Shown: positions 45,377 to 59,059 of the stretch, piece after piece
Position numbering within the stretch: the stretch's first letter is position 1
How the letters are laid out: each line of letters starts with the position of its first letter
Assembly (NCBI RefSeq): GCF_020497125.1
Contig: NC_059082.1
Span: 19,581,965 to 19,645,964, forward strand
From: Mauremys mutica
Taxonomy: Eukaryota; Chordata; Testudines; Geoemydidae
Direction of reading: 5' to 3'
Length of the DNA stretch: 64,000 nucleotides
Program-made: the position numbers and the translations under genes
Notes under the pieces: model-generated
Seen by the model: only the letters and a program-made list of their open reading frames with translations
What the model was told of the DNA's origin: nothing
Database searches by the model: none

Positions 45377-45799
45377 GTAAATATATGTGCAGCAGGTTAA
45401 GTAAAACACGCCTTGTTCTAGACATGACCCTCTTCCCCTTACTGGAGCTGTGCTACCTATCCACAGTAGTTCCTATAGTCATAGGGGCTAGAGTAACCCT
45501 GTATTTGGCCCCAAAAGAGGAAGGCAATGATTTGATTTGTGTGGTGTGTAATGTACATGGTTCTCTCTTACCCTCATTCACTAAATGTGGGAGGGTATTA
45601 CTATTATATCTCATACTTTTAAACCTCCCATCCCACCATTTACCATGTTCTTTTAAGGGTTGCAGGAAACATGTGAATTGCTCTCATTTATGGCAGTTGA
45701 GAGGCTGGTTATATAGACAACCACATGATGCCTAAAGTAGAATCATGTTAGTGTGGTCTGTCACTCCCCAGAAGAAAGTATTTCCTAGTTTCAGTGGTA

Positions 45800-46050
45800 C
45801 ACAGAGGCCAAAATGACAATAATCCTTAGCTCTTATGTGGTGCTTTTCCTCTGTAGGTCTCAGTGCTTTAGAAAAGGTTAGTATCGTTATCTCCATTTTG
45901 CAGATGAGGAACTGAGGTTCTGAGATGTGAAGTGATTTACCTAAGCACAGCAGGTCAACTGCAGAGCCAGGAATAAAACCCAGGTCTCCTGACTCCCAAT
46001 CTGGCATCCTATCTACTGGACCATACTGACTCAGCAGCCAATAGCCACAT
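45800..46050 (-). mobile_element. MIR-like SINE
   Basis: CATTTTGCAGATGAGGAACTGAGG, GCAGAGCCAGGAATAAAACCCAGG and TGACTCCCAATCTGG are the reverse complement of the MIR core and tRNA-related part. Confidence 0.8.
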
Positions 46051-47534
46051 AGCCATTTTATTCCCTTATAACTGGTGTTGTCCAATGTAAAATTAAATTA
46101 ATGTTACACTGGCTGTCTATAAGGTACATATTTTGAGTCCCTACACATTGTTCCCATAAAAAGGGAGACTGGGAGCACTTAACTTTTATTACCGAAAATA
46201 TTCCTAGCCTGAATAATAACTTATAATACTAAAATGGCTATGAAAAACAGACTAGTAATGGAGATTTTTTTTAACAAGATTGGTATATTGAAACATGTTT
46301 GTTTGAGGTTCTTTTGTCAGGAAGGGCGGGATTGTACTGTTGTTTAGAGTAGAGTTAATACATAGAGGTGTCTAGTGGGATTTTAAAAAGTGCCTAAGCA
46401 GGTTAGGCATCTGACATCCACTGAAATTATTGTGAGTTATGCATATAACCTGCTTAGGGGCTACTAAAAATCCCCCTAGGCACCTATTTGCATCTTTAGG
46501 CACCTTAAAACCTTTGAAGATCTGGCCCTCAATCAATTTTAGTGGGTGTTATGAGTGCTCAGTGCTGCTCAAGAGGCACTCAATACTTTTTCCGGATCAG
46601 ACCCTGGACCATCATTACTGGAAGAACTGTTCCAAGAATGATAGTAAAAATACTAAGACTTCATAGGTAAAGAAAGATTCAGATAGCAAAATATCCTTCC
46701 TCAGGAACAGGTCAAAAAGTACTGTAATTTTCAAGTATGAAGTATGTTAATCTATTTTAAAGTCCTGTTCTTGTTGGAGCCCCACTAAAGGAAAATATTT
46801 TATTTCCTTTTCTCATTGTGAAATGATTTTTTCTTACTTCAGTTCTCTGTTCAGCTGATGACGTTAAAGCCTTTACAAGTGTAGAGCTTCTTAAAAATTT
46901 AAGTTAAAGGGTTTTTTTAATGAAACAAATGGTTAGTAGTGAGTTAAAATCTGTCTTACAAACAAAATTGAAGAAAATCTCCCTTTTTAGGTCTGGAATG
47001 TAAGCAGTTATACAATTTCAGTATCTGGAATGCCTCAGGATTTACAAGCAAGCTTGTTTAAGCGAGTGCATTATTAGATTATTTACAACACTAAAGTTTT
47101 TAATGCTTGATTTTCTTTATACTACGTGAAGTTTTGTGTAATTTGTAAAAATACTAGAAAGTATAGAGATATAATATAAAATAATTTGGATTTACACTCT
47201 GCTTTTTAAAAGCATTGTTAGGAGTTTTAGCTGTGTGAATCATTACAGTTAACAGAAGTCTCATGTTTAAAACCTCATGTAATTCCTTAAAAAAATACTC
47301 TGTTTTAAAGTACAGGTCTACTCTAAAAATGACTATGTAAAATTAGCAGAGTAGGGTTCCATGTTTATTGCCATTAAATACTCCATATCAAATTTGCTCC
47401 ATTTTCAAGTGAAAAGTTTTGCTAACTGTCGCCTCTGAAAACTCAATCTGGAATGGAAAAAACAGGCTGAATTCTTTCCTTTTCATGAAATATTGTAAGT
47501 AAATAAAGAAATAATTATGGAATTCCTGAGTTCT

Positions 47535-47745
47535 GACCTCAGCTTTAACTGTGACTGCATCTGTTGCTTTAGGCAAATCACCTATCTTCTCTGTCTCAGT
47601 TCCTCCAGCTGTAAAATGGAGATAATTATGGAAATAATAATACTTTCCTAAATACTTTAACTGGTGTTGTGAAAATAAATCCACGTATTATTTGTAAAGT
47701 GTTTTGACAATTAAAAGTACTGTGTAAGTGCTATTCTTATGTAAG
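47535..47745 (+). mobile_element. MIR-like SINE
   Basis: TCTCTGTCTCAGTTCCTCCA, GTAAAATGGAGATAAT and GTAAAGTGTTTTGA follow the MIR core order on the plus strand; diverged. Confidence 0.65.
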
Positions 47746-48289
47746 TGTAGTGTAGTGACAATTGCTTTCCGTGTCAGTATTAGCTTGCTGCGTTTATACT
47801 AGCTTCGGACCTGAATCAAGAAAGCATTTACCTTTAAGCACATGGGTGTTCTGTTGACTTCAAAGTTCCATCGACTTACATGGCACTAATCGCATGCTTG
47901 AAGTAGCTTGCTAGATTGGGACTTTTGAGAACAGACCAATTATGTGTTCACCCAGAGACCAGATTATCCATAAAAGTGCTTGGTTTGAAAAGAACAGTAT
48001 ACTTTTATAAATGTGGTTTCTTACTTGTTGGATAATGATTAACCATGTGGCAATCTGAGTGGCTGGTATAATTTCTGTGATAATATTTTAAAAGGCTGCA
48101 AAGTAGAACTAAAAGTGAAAACAAATTATATATTTAATATTTTAAAGGCCATGGAAATTGGACAGTTTTGCCACTTTTAACTTTATGCTATATTATACAT
48201 GTATTTTACAGTAGTAAACATTTAATTGTGTAAAACATATTACAGATACAGTAAAAGATAACTTTGTATTTATCCCATGCAAGGAAGAC

Positions 48290-50215
48290 ATATTTTCAAA
48301 AAATCAGACTTAAACTCAGAGAACCGGTATGTAGGGTCCCATGGGAAGAAAATCTAAGGAAAAAGGAGTGCAGGAGAGCTGGCAGTTCCGAAAGAGGCAG
48401 TATTAAAGGCACAGCAGGAAACTATCTCAGGATGAAGAACAGAGAGAAAGAACAGTAAAACGCCAATGTGGCTGCATTGGGAGCTCTTTAATAACCTAAA
48501 AAATCAAAAAGAAATCCTACAAAAAGTGAAAACATTGACAAACTGCTAAGGATAAGTATAAAAGAATAGTGCAAGCATTGTAGGGATAAAATCAGAAAGG
48601 GTAAGACACAAAATGAGTTACACTTGAGCAAGAGACGTAAAAGGCAATAAAAAGAGATTTTTATAAACACATTAGGAGCAAGAGAAAGAGAAAAAAAATG
48701 TAGATCCACTACTTAGTGGGGAAGGAGAGCTAACAATGGATGACACCAAAAAATCTGAGAGGTTTAATGCCTATTTTAGTTCAGTTTTCACTAAAAAGGT
48801 TAATTGTAACCAGATGTGTAACACAATTAATATTAACAATAAAGTGGAAGGAATACAAGCCAGAATAGGGAAAGAACAGGTTAAAATTTTTTAAATAAGT
48901 TAGATGTCTTCAAGTGGGCAGGTCCTGACAAAATTCGCCCTGCGGTAGTTAAGGATCTAGATGTAGCAATCTCTGAACAATTAGTGATTATCTTCAAGAA
49001 CCCATGGAGGACGGTCAAGGCCTCAGAGTACTGGAGAAGGGCTAACACAGTGCCTGTCTTTAAAAGAGGGAACAAAGAAGATCCTAGGGAATAAAAGACC
49101 AATCAGCCTAACTTTGATACCTGGAAAGATATTGGAACAAATTAACAAATAATCAATTTATATTATTGCCCAATCTTTAGATTATGTATTAATTATATTG
49201 AGTACTTAAGAATCCTCAGTTATCACTTTGAGGGTTCACAGGTTCCTGTCCCTAAATCAGACCCAGCATTATTTAAATTATTATATAGTTAGGAACCCCG
49301 ATGTGCACAGTTACAACACTCACACTATAGAAACTCTTTTATGTTTACAAATATAGTTTATTTATACATTTAGCACAGTCACAAACACCCCAGCTTAGTA
49401 AGGTAGTTAGAGCTCCAGAATGTCCATCTGCACATCCATATACTCACACCTTCCCTTGTAGAACAACCTGAAATGTTATCCATCGTCTTCCCCATCACCA
49501 TCACATCAAAGCAGAATATAATGCAAAGCAGCGAATATAATAAAGGCAAGCTAGCTCACTGGGCTACAGGATGCACCTAGAGGATCATAGGATGATAAAT
49601 AACAGCCAACATGGATTAATCATGCCAAAACAAACTAATTTCCTTTTTTTATTACTCACATCGTGGATAGTGGGGAAACAATAGATGTGAGTTGTCTTGA
49701 TTTTAGTAAGCAAACTAGGGAAATATAATCTAGATGAAATTACTATGAGGTGGGTGCATTATTGGTTGAAAAACCATAGTCAAAGAGTAATTTTAATGGT
49801 TCACTGTCAAACTGGGGGGGGTGTATCTACTGGGGACCTACAGAGGTTGGTCCTGGGTTTGATACTATTCAGCATTTTCATTATTGACTTGGTTAATGGA
49901 GTGGATAAAATTTGTGGATGGCATCACACTGGAAGCGGTTGAAAGCATTTTGAAGGACAGGATTGGAATTCACAATGACCTTGACAAATTGAAGACTGGT
50001 CTGAAATCAATAAGATTAAATTCAATATAGACAATTGCAAAGTACTACACTTGGGAATGAAAAATCAAATGAGCAATTACAAAATGGGGAATAAGTGGCA
50101 AGGCAGTAATACTGGGGGTTACAGTGGATCACAGATTGAATATGGGTCAACAATGTGATGCAATTGCGAAAAAGGCAAATATAATTCTGGGATATATTAA
50201 CAGCATACTCATACT
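48290..50215 (+). mobile_element. CR1 LINE ORF2 fragment, interrupted
   Basis: Broken frames cover the endonuclease-RT linker (48360-48880) and the start of the reverse transcriptase (KWAGPDKIRP at about 48915). They resume at 49573 with AGGATCATAGGATGATAAAT and extend past LFSIFIIDLVNGVD (about 49866). An unidentified 412-base insert lies at 49161-49572. Confidence 0.85.
49161..49572. mobile_element. Unidentified insertion inside the CR1 copy
   Basis: The CR1 sequence breaks after AATCAATTTA and resumes at GCACCTAGAGG. The intervening AT-rich block has TTTATTTATA and AATATAATAAAGG but no clear terminal repeats. It may be a solo LTR on the minus strand. Confidence 0.45.
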
Positions 50216-50219
50216 TTCA

Positions 50220-53200
50220 GTGCCTGGTGAGATGACACTACTGACACCAGTTAGTTCCCATTTTTTGCTCTATTTTTCTCTATTTAAGACCAGTCTTTGG
50301 TCAAACTTTGCCATCCCTTCCCCTCCCTTACATATAGAGTTCCTGCTGCCAATAGAAGTTCAGTGCAGTCTGGAATAATTGTTTTGGAATTAGTTGTGCA
50401 CCAGGTAGTAGTTCTGGAAGGTGTTTGTGTAATAACAAGTAGATAGCCATATATAGTTGCGTGTTGGTAGTCAACTTGGGTTCTTAGTGTAGTTCAACAG
50501 CAAAGCACTGAACTACAGAAAGGTACATTTACTAGAAGTGCACTTAATTTATGTTGAAAAGGTGCCAGAAGTGGGAGTGGAAGAATAGATGGCAAGGGAA
50601 GAAGCTGGGTTGACAGAAGGGTTTGCACCCCATTTGTAGACAATACAATTGTATACTGGGATTGATGTGAGGATTGTCTTCAAAAATATTTGAAAAAGAG
50701 TAAATTGGAAATATTTTAATACCAAAAGAAATCTGACAGCCATTCCTTCTTCTTTTCCTTTGTCTTTCTAGCCTTAGATTTTTAGGGTCTTCTTACCTTT
50801 GGTTTGGTCAGTTTAAGCTAATTACCTCTGCCACTTTCTAACATCCAAACTCATTTTGAGACTGACAAGAGGTATATTTTCTTGTGGGATGGATTTTCAG
50901 GATCAGATCCTTAGATACTTGCATAATATCAAATGGAAGTTAGGAGACAGTGTAAAGTTCCCACTTGTGCTGCCCTCATCTTTGTGCTTCACTGTGCATG
51001 CTTTCCACTATGCATTGGGTTAGAGCAACCTAAGGACTGCTCTAAGTTACACTGGCCTGTAAAGGCCATAAGGAGCTGAAGACCAAACCCAGGAGAAAGG
51101 CATAACAGTGATTTCCCAGTCATGGCCCTTTTTCAGTAACCACTCTGCTCTTCTCTGCTAAGTTGACAGCAAGGAGAGCAGTGCAGAATATAAGGCCCTG
51201 CGCTGACTCTGTGCTGCTACTGGATCACCCTTGCAATTGGGGTGATCCTCCTTGAACCACTTACTCAGCTTTTGCATCCAAAGTATGACAGCAGGGCAGC
51301 ACAAAGTGACCACAGCCCACCTGAGGATCTGATCCTTTATTATCCCTCTTATTCCTCTATTTCTGTTTTATTGTTCTTTTCCTCTTCCATTATATCCATT
51401 TTCTATTTTTTCTGGTTGTATCTGTTAACCCTTGTCTCTTTATTTTGTTTATTTCTTCTCTACTGTCCCATAATCTCTGCTCTTTCCCCCCCTCTTTATT
51501 GTTGTTTTCTTCTTCCACCTGTGTAGACGCTTTCCTTCCCTTTGTACCTGGGCTAGCTCTCTCCCTTCCTCCCCCATAACAATGCTATATTTCCCTTCCC
51601 TTTTCTTTGCACAAACTATCACTTTTTTTTACCCATTGTCCCTGACTTATATCCTTTCTGTGATTCCCTGTTGTCACTCCCATATATGACTCCTTTCAGA
51701 CATCTTATATTCTGCTGAGCTCTTTTGAAGCACTAAAACATCTTCAGTAACCATATCTCCACCTAGGGAGGCAACATAGCACTTCTGTCTACTGCAGAAC
51801 CAATTCAGCAGCATATGAGGCTGCATTAGAGGGTCTGGCAGAGTAATTTGGATGATAGGTACAAATGGCACCTCATAAATGTTGGCATCCTGGTAACGAT
51901 CCTGGTTACCCAGCACAGACTTTTTTTTTTAACCTCACCAAGTCTCCATACATCATGTATGTGCACCACTATAGAGAACAAAGTTCTTAGCATGTGTTAT
52001 CACTGGCCCTTGATTAAAGGTTGGTTCCAAAAGTCTATTTTGTACTATAGAATAAAAATACTAACTTAGATGACTTATTCTGGTAAATTAGTTTTGAGTT
52101 GTCAGATTTGTTCTTTAGTAAATGGCTTGATAGTTTTGGCTCTTATTGCTAAAGTACAAATGAATTTGAAATAACGATGTGTTTTAAAAAGCACTTGAAC
52201 TTGGACAGAATTGAGAACTTCATGGGGTGCTCTCTACACGTTAATGTCAGGAAAATGTTAGAAATAGTACATAAATATATATCATAATCCTTGAAACATA
52301 TCTAATGCTATTCTTATAGTGAAAAAGACAGGAAAGATTTTGAATTACATGAGCACTAATATTACAGAAAATTGTTTAAAGTAAGTTGATTTCAAATAAC
52401 AGAGGACTGGATCTCTCCGCACAGTAAACCTTGTGGGACAGAGCTAAGGGAAAATAAACTCTGCAAGGATCACCTTGGCCAGTTTGTCTTTAATCATTCC
52501 ATCTGGGAGGATGAGGTTTGTGTGCACCTGTAGAACTGATAGGGGACAGTGTACATCTACCAGGCTCCACCTATACCTAACACTAGTCCAATCACAAGGG
52601 GGAAAAAGATATCCGTGAAGATCTGGGGGACACAGTGTGGTCCAAAATAGTTAATTATTAGTCAGTAATTTAAAATCTTTTTAAAATGTAACTGCAATTA
52701 TAGTATTCATTTTAAAATCTAATTTTATTTGATTAGAGAAGCAAATCTAATAACTGAGAATTTACAATACTTCTCTTCCAAAAGTATGAGTATGAAATTA
52801 CTTATGGGTCCATATATTTAAAAGAGCTCATCTCCTATTTAGGCACCTAAATGGCATGGCCAGATTTTCAAAAGTGCATGTATCCAGTGGTTCTGATTGA
52901 GAACAGTGGCTGTGAGTATGGAGCCCACGTGCTGCTTCATTCTACAACAACCTCACATGCAGAATTCCCTTAAAATCAATCAGGTAGGCTAGTCCATATA
53001 GAAAAATGATATTTCACCTCTCCATGCCAATAATATTTATCATTTTATAATACTTTTTATGTTCAAACATTTAACAAACATTGGGCTAGGTAGTTTCTCC
53101 CACAGATAAAGGTGATGATCCGTTTGTGAATGATCCTCTGTGCATGGCTCAAAGGGAGTATGATCTGGCCTGTTAATTACATTGCAATGATTTTAAATGT

Positions 53201-53570
53201 TTTTGTTTTATCTTGATCATCTTTCCTTATAAGCTGGCAATCTTCTTTGCAATATGAACATAGATATTCAACCTCTTCTGATCCTTGATCATATACAGAT
53301 AGTTCAAGGTGTCACAATGTCAGCCCAATAGGTAAGGCAAATATCAAAAAGTGCAAATAAAAATTATCAACAAAGTTTAAGAAACATTTGATCGTACTGC
53401 TCTCTGTTTGAATTACCTAATCATAAGATCTTTAGAAAAGCCAACTCTGATTCTGGATTTAATTTTAAGCATGTTGGCATATGGTTGCATTTTAAATCCA
53501 GCTTCAATAGAGTAGCTAAACACAAACAGTGTTAGTGGGGTTTCATTTTTTGCATTCAAAACTTGAACTA
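50220..53570. other. Intergenic/intronic region, nothing firm seen
   Basis: Inside the presumed FAM227B intron, downstream of FGF7 on the minus strand. Contains a pyrimidine-rich stretch (51330-51660) and a TTTAGGCACCTA-type repeat trace at 52830. No exon, RNA gene or intact transposon recognised. Confidence 0.5.
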
Positions 53571-53575
53571 ACCTA

Positions 53576-53695
53576 GGCCAGGTCTACTCTAGAAACTTTT
53601 GCCAGTACAGTAATGTTGGTTAAGGGTGTGATTTTTAAAAAAAAAACCAAACATTTCTATACTGGCAAAAGCCCTACTGTAGATGCAGCTCAAGA
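53576..53695. mobile_element. Short palindromic MITE
   Basis: GGTCTACTCTAGAAACTTTTGCCAG and CTGGCAAAAGCCCTACTGTAGA are inverted arms around an A/T-rich middle. Confidence 0.6.
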
Positions 53696-53925
53696 GTCTG
53701 TAGCGGAAAACTGAGCTTTTAACTCCATTGGAAACTGCTTTGAATCTATCCGAGGTTAATGGTGATCATCTAACAGCTGCTTTTTAGTGTAATTATTTGG
53801 AGATCTCTGTCCATTTCCTATAGCAGACAAGTACTCTTATAATATTAACTGGCAAATTTGTTGCCAGTCTGAAGAGTGACGGCAAGAATTAAAGTAGAGA
53901 CACTGAACTATTCATGTGGCAATAG

Positions 53926-55332
53926 TTTATTGAACTATTGCTTTACATCTGTGGATAGAGGATTTAAATCTCTAGTGTCATGAGGTTTCATTGTTATTGG
54001 CTAGACTTTCTGGACCATTTCCCCAGGTGGTGTAAATTGGTGTAGCTCCATAGAACTCAGTGCTGATTTGTACCAGCTGAGGATGTAGCCCAATATCTAT
54101 CAGAGCTACAACCTTACTATATCGGCTGTAACTCTGGGAATGCTATCAAACTTAATTGGCAGGAGTATGTGGCCAAAGATTTTTTACATTTTTGAGTTGT
54201 TCCCTGTGAGACTTCATTTGTAAGAATTGCTGCAGGCTGTCATTTTTGTCTGCCATCCAGTGCATGTTGGCAAGAGTGTTGTGTACTAGACTTTGTGTCT
54301 GGTCATAGAAAAAAAACAATGCAGCTCAGCCAGACCATTTTGTTATTCCTTTAGAATTAAAAGCATATGAAACAGATGCAGCTTAATAAGTTTTTTTTTA
54401 TAAATAACATCAACTTAAATAACTTAGAACAATAAAGTTCAAATATAACTTAAAATAAAGTTTAATGCTGTAACAAGAGAAAAAGCATGAATAACGGTGG
54501 AAAAACAATATTAAAAGCCATATGCCCTAACAGGAATTATACAAAAGATAGGTTATGTTACATAAAAAACCTTAAGATGTCTGAATTTTTACTTCGTCGT
54601 TATATAAAATGTTATTTTGTGGAAAGTGAGATGAAGTACATTTTTATTTATTCCCTATTCCTATTATTTTACATACACTATTTTGAAACATCTTTTAGAG
54701 CAGCATTAGGTATTTGTTTTTGTTAATACATTTGACATTTTGTAGTGGTGCAACCTTAATTTTCCAAACAAGCTTTTTTAATTGTAATATGACAGTAACA
54801 AATTTACAAGATTTAAGGTTTTTTTCTGATCCTAGTTTATGTATAATTTATCAGTTTCTCTGGGAACTATTTAAAATACTGCTCAATCTCCACATTTAGT
54901 ATTGACTTGATAATCTGACAAATCATTCCAGCAGCCTTAAAGTCCGACATATTTTACATAACATTATCATCTGCTTTATTATTATTATAGCAGCCATGTT
55001 TAATAAGCAGATAGGTTTTTTAAATAAAATATCATCAGATAATCAAGTCATGACTTACTCTTAAGGGTAAATTAATTTAAGAAACTACCCAGTTACTATT
55101 ACTAACATAATGATTGTACAACTCTTTACAATTTTTTACAACTTTTAGTTACTAAATCTGATTTTGTGTATATTTTCAAATCTTTTTAATGAAGTCTCTT
55201 TAAAATAAACATAAATGCGCAAGTCCAGCTTGTTCAGTTTTTCAGTAGTATTCCAGCCTCTCTTGATTACTTGTTCAGTCTTCTTAAAAATAATCTTCCT
55301 GCTGGAACTAGTTCTCTATAGATCATATATGA
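53926..55332 (-). other. FGF7: Likely FGF7 3' UTR
   Basis: The DNA after the FGF7 stop is AT-rich and largely free of recognisable repeats, as expected for the long FGF7 3' UTR. Candidate AATAAA signals on the minus strand lie at 54980-54975, 54652-54647, 54648-54643 and 53931-53926. Which one is used cannot be told, so the left boundary is provisional. Confidence 0.4.
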
Positions 55333-55527
55333 TTAGGATATTGCCAAAGGAAGAAAGTGGGATGCTTTGTGTTCTTTCTTTGTTTTTTTACCTTTCATAG
55401 GGACACCTTTATGGTTTAATGTCACAAACATCTCTTTCCCTTTGTTTGTCCAGTTTGCTGAAGCATAAGTATTGTAATGGTTTTCTTCAATCAGTTCTCT
55501 GAAGTTGCAGTCCTCATTGCATACTTT
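55333..55527 (-). CDS. FGF7: FGF7 exon 3, coding part with stop
   Basis: Acceptor TCTTAACAG with AG at 55529-55528, then [20 protein letters not shown] through HFLPLAIS and a TAA whose last base is 55333. Both conserved cysteines of the CNEDCNF segment are present. The last residues (AIS) differ slightly from the human end (AIT). Confidence 0.97.
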   Translation of the reverse strand, partial: KVCNEDCNFRELIEENHYNTYASANWTNKGKEMFVTLNHKGVPMKGKKTKKEHKASHFLPLAIS

Positions 55528-56063
55528 CTGTTAAGAGTGAATGATAGCATAGCATAAAATTAGCACTTTTGTTCTTTAAATACACAATGGGAGTGAGGAA
55601 GTTGGGGGAACAACATATACCAAATAATAAATACTATTTGTTATTAAAATACTCAATAAATTACTGAGGTCTCTTAAGTCTTAACTAACATATTTTATGT
55701 TTTAGCTTTGAATATCCTCCCTTAGCAGCTGAAATATTTAACAAGAGGAGGATTTTTACTAAAACAAGATTAGGGATCTAATCTTTAGTTTCTAAAACCA
55801 GGCTTAAAAATCCACCATTGCCATAGGATAAAGATGCAATACATTTCCACTTACTAGCAGTAATGTACACAAACTGCACAGAGGTTATGTAAAAATCAGC
55901 AGAAAATGTACACAAGTATATATTTCCATAGTATAAGTTCTTTGCAGTATTATCAGTACCTTTCCATAGAGTTTTCCAGACTTGTTCATTGCTAGAAAGT
56001 ATTCACTTTCCACCCCTTTGATTGCCACTACTCCAACTGCCACTGTTCTTATTTCCAGAATAC
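55333..56063 (-). CDS. FGF7: FGF7 (keratinocyte growth factor), exons 2 and 3
   Basis: FGF7 is a secreted, heparin-binding fibroblast growth factor made by mesenchymal cells that signals to epithelial FGFR2b. Exon 2 (56063-55960) is exactly 104 bases, the FGF-family standard for this exon, and encodes [20 protein letters not shown] onward. Exon 3 (55527-55333) encodes 64 residues and a TAA, with [20 protein letters not shown], an NWT sequon and the basic heparin-binding stretch KGKKTKKEH. Together they make the C-terminal half of a roughly 194-residue protein. Exon 1 (signal peptide and N-terminal half) would be to the right and is not in the window. The gene is antisense to FAM227B, as in human. 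Confidence 0.97.
55960..56063 (-). CDS. FGF7: FGF7 exon 2
   Basis: 104 bases; acceptor TTTGCAG with AG at 56065-56064; donor GTACTG from 55959. It enters in phase 1, completing a codon of the missing exon 1 with GT, and ends in phase 0. The encoded [20 protein letters not shown] is part of the FGF beta-trefoil core. Confidence 0.96.
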
Positions 56064-59050
56064 CTGCAAAGAAACACATTGACGTCTGTTAACTTTTCAT
56101 TTGCTTCTTCAGTTTGTCTTAATGATTCTACAATACTTCTGGTTTTATTTAAAATCCTAAACTGGTGAGAGTGGTTATTAAAATTAAAAGTTAATGTAGT
56201 TACACATATGTAGTGCAGACAAGAATCGATCATGGTTTTCTTTTAAAAAAATCTCCTGTATATGTATACTCACACCCACTCACAAGGAACTCTGCATGTC
56301 AATTTCTAGTGCTATGTTTCCCACTCACCATATTATTCTAAACTGTACTTGCTTTTTTTAAGAATCAGACTGTTTCCTTAAAATTTCTCTGGTTCAGGTT
56401 TCCAGCTGAAAGAAATATACATATTTTAGCCAAGATTCACAGAATTTTTAAAGACCACATTTAAAAGATTTGTGAGAATTGTACCGGTGTCACCTCCTTG
56501 AAGAAGCATTAACCTTAGAACTTGTAAATGATGGAAAACAGACCACAGTGTCTTAAGGAAGATAAAGTACCTGCTTGACCTTTATAGGCTTTGAAAACTG
56601 ACAGGAACTGAAAAGATATCTGCATTTGAAGAGAAATAATCAAAATCTACAGTACTATCAAAACTTTCTTATTCAAATATCTTTAACCTAGAAAATTTGG
56701 AGTTGCCTTAATTTTGTGTTGACTGATAGATGCTATTAACAAATATCCACAGTTACTAGTGTAACACAAAATATTCTTTGTTGATCAAAAATATGGAATT
56801 CAGAGTGCACTGTGTAGTTTTCAAATTTAAGCATTTTAATAGTTTAAAGAATATAGTAATTTTGCGTTTGGGCCACACCTTTTCTGAAATGAGGCCATCC
56901 TCAGAACAGTTGCTACCTAACTTCCTCTTGTGACTTCCTTTCTACAGAGGGGTCTTTCTAGCTCAGCCAATTCCATTCAGAATCCCGTACCTAACCAAAG
57001 TGTGTTGGGCAAGAGAGAGAGAGGATTACATCTTTGACAGGCAGCATTTTACCCAAGTTAACCACCTCTTTCCCAAAGATCATTCTTGATTGATGGTACA
57101 GCATCCCCATTCCTATCCACTTATGTATCAGGAATGTGCAGTGGCAGTATTATCCATCATCACTACAGTAATTCAGGAGTGTTAATGTCACATTGTCCTC
57201 ACCATAGTGTGAGTTTTTCACCTGAAGGATGCAGACCTCCCTCCCAAGCAAGACTTCCATTTAATTTTATCTTTGTTTACAAATTTATGCTCATTTTTTG
57301 TGAAGTGGGAGGGAGGAGTGTGTGGGCTGTGGTTGTGGTTTTTGGTTTGTTAGTTTTTTATAATCTGGTGTCATCTGTGCTACTGTATCTCCCTGTTATA
57401 TGCCTTTTTCTACATTCTCTTGCTCTTCTACCCTCGACTTTTCCCTTTTGCTTCTTTAGTCTGTTGCCTCCTACCCACTTTGCTTCCATGCCATCCCCAG
57501 CCTGTATACTTTCTTCCTTTTGTTTTTCCTGCCACCAGATCTAATGCCTCTTCCCTTACTCTGTGGTCCTCTGTTCTTTTATCTGTTCTCTGATACTTCT
57601 CTACTCCACTAGAATCTACCAAACTTCAATAAAATTTTCAAGTTTTTAACATCTCATTCTGCGTGCAAGCATTGCAAAAAGAATTTGAGCCAAATAACTT
57701 CAAAGTGAAGCTCACCAAAAATTCTATTAATTTTCACTTTAAATTTCAAGGTTGTGAAACCCCAGTGGAGCATTCAAACCAGATGATCAGCCTGCATCTA
57801 ACCAATTAAATATATGTTTGACATTTCTCATCTGTGTGGAAAGAAAATGAGTTAAGGATTTATAATGACTTTGCAGAACAGAGTAGATATGCCTGAGTAA
57901 ACTGCTATTGATGGCTGAGATAATGTACCTTTTGAAAAGCGGGGAGGCGGGCAGGCACAAGCCTGCCTGTGTCTGAAGGCACCTCCCCCAGCCTAAGGGG
58001 AGGAGCTACTGAACCTAGGATTCAAATAATTACTGGGGACAACTGATGAATAACAGGGTCAGGAGTGAGTATCATAGGTACAAAACCAGGGATCCAAAGG
58101 CTGTGTCAAAGAGCAGCATATAGTGAGAAATAATATTACTTTTTAAAGGGAAGATGCTAAAATCTGTATTCTAAGTAAATGATACTGTATTAAACTTGGA
58201 ATTTCTGAATTTGTAATTTTTAGCCCATTATTTCTTAATTTAGTATTGAAATCCACCATTATATTGATTTGTTTTGGGTTTTTTTTGACACATGCCAAAC
58301 TCATACTTGTATGTTGTCTGTCAGCCTTCAAGTAAATTGGGGTATGCCATCATCTTGCTTGGAATACCAAGAGAATAGTTAAAGAATCAGGAATCAGAAT
58401 TATATGACCAAACAAATGATCATAACATCTCTAAATCCTCCCCTGGAATGTGTGTGCATGACTCCTATTGAAGTCACTGGGAGTTGCATTCAGGTATCCA
58501 AGGACAGAATTTGGCATTACTTGTTTGGTTTGTGAATTATGTATAATTATTGGGGATGCTGTGCCATTTTATACAGCCTACCTTGCCAGAATTGAAGGAC
58601 TTTGTTGAATAAAACCCTAGCTATTATAATTATACCCTATAAATGTGCAAAAAAAATTAGTATCAGTTGCAGATTAGTTATATTAATAAATGATGTGGGT
58701 TTTGCTTCTTATTTCCTGAAAATCCTCTTTTTGTAAATAAAAGTCAATACTTTTACTATGCTTGAGGAAAAAGAGATAAATTAGGGTTCTTATTTTAAAA
58801 ATATATTAAGCACTCTTTGGGTTATTATTACATGGCTCTCATAGTTTATATAATAAATAAATAGGATCCTATCTCAGATATCTTTGACTCTCTGATCCAC
58901 AGAGACTGTGGAATGCCAAGAATATTATTAAGTCTTTGAATGTCACTTTTTTGAAGACGTTCTGCTCCTGTGCAGTGGTGTCCTAGACTGTAGACTTTAC
59001 ATGCACTATCTAATATTACAGCACAAAGTGTCGGGAAGAATAAAGTATCT
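56064..59050 (-). other. FGF7 first-intron sequence
   Basis: Exon 1 of FGF7 is not here: no minus-strand frame between 56064 and 64000 resembles its signal-peptide exon. Around 57940-58110 there may be an old LTR fragment (CTGCCTGTGTCTGAAGGCAC). Otherwise nothing recognised. Confidence 0.55.
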
Positions 59051-59059
59051 TTATTGCCA

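Noticed and set aside
57086..57544. 152-codon plus-strand frame in FGF7 intron 1
   Set aside because: T/C-rich low-complexity sequence with no domain, start context or splice support.
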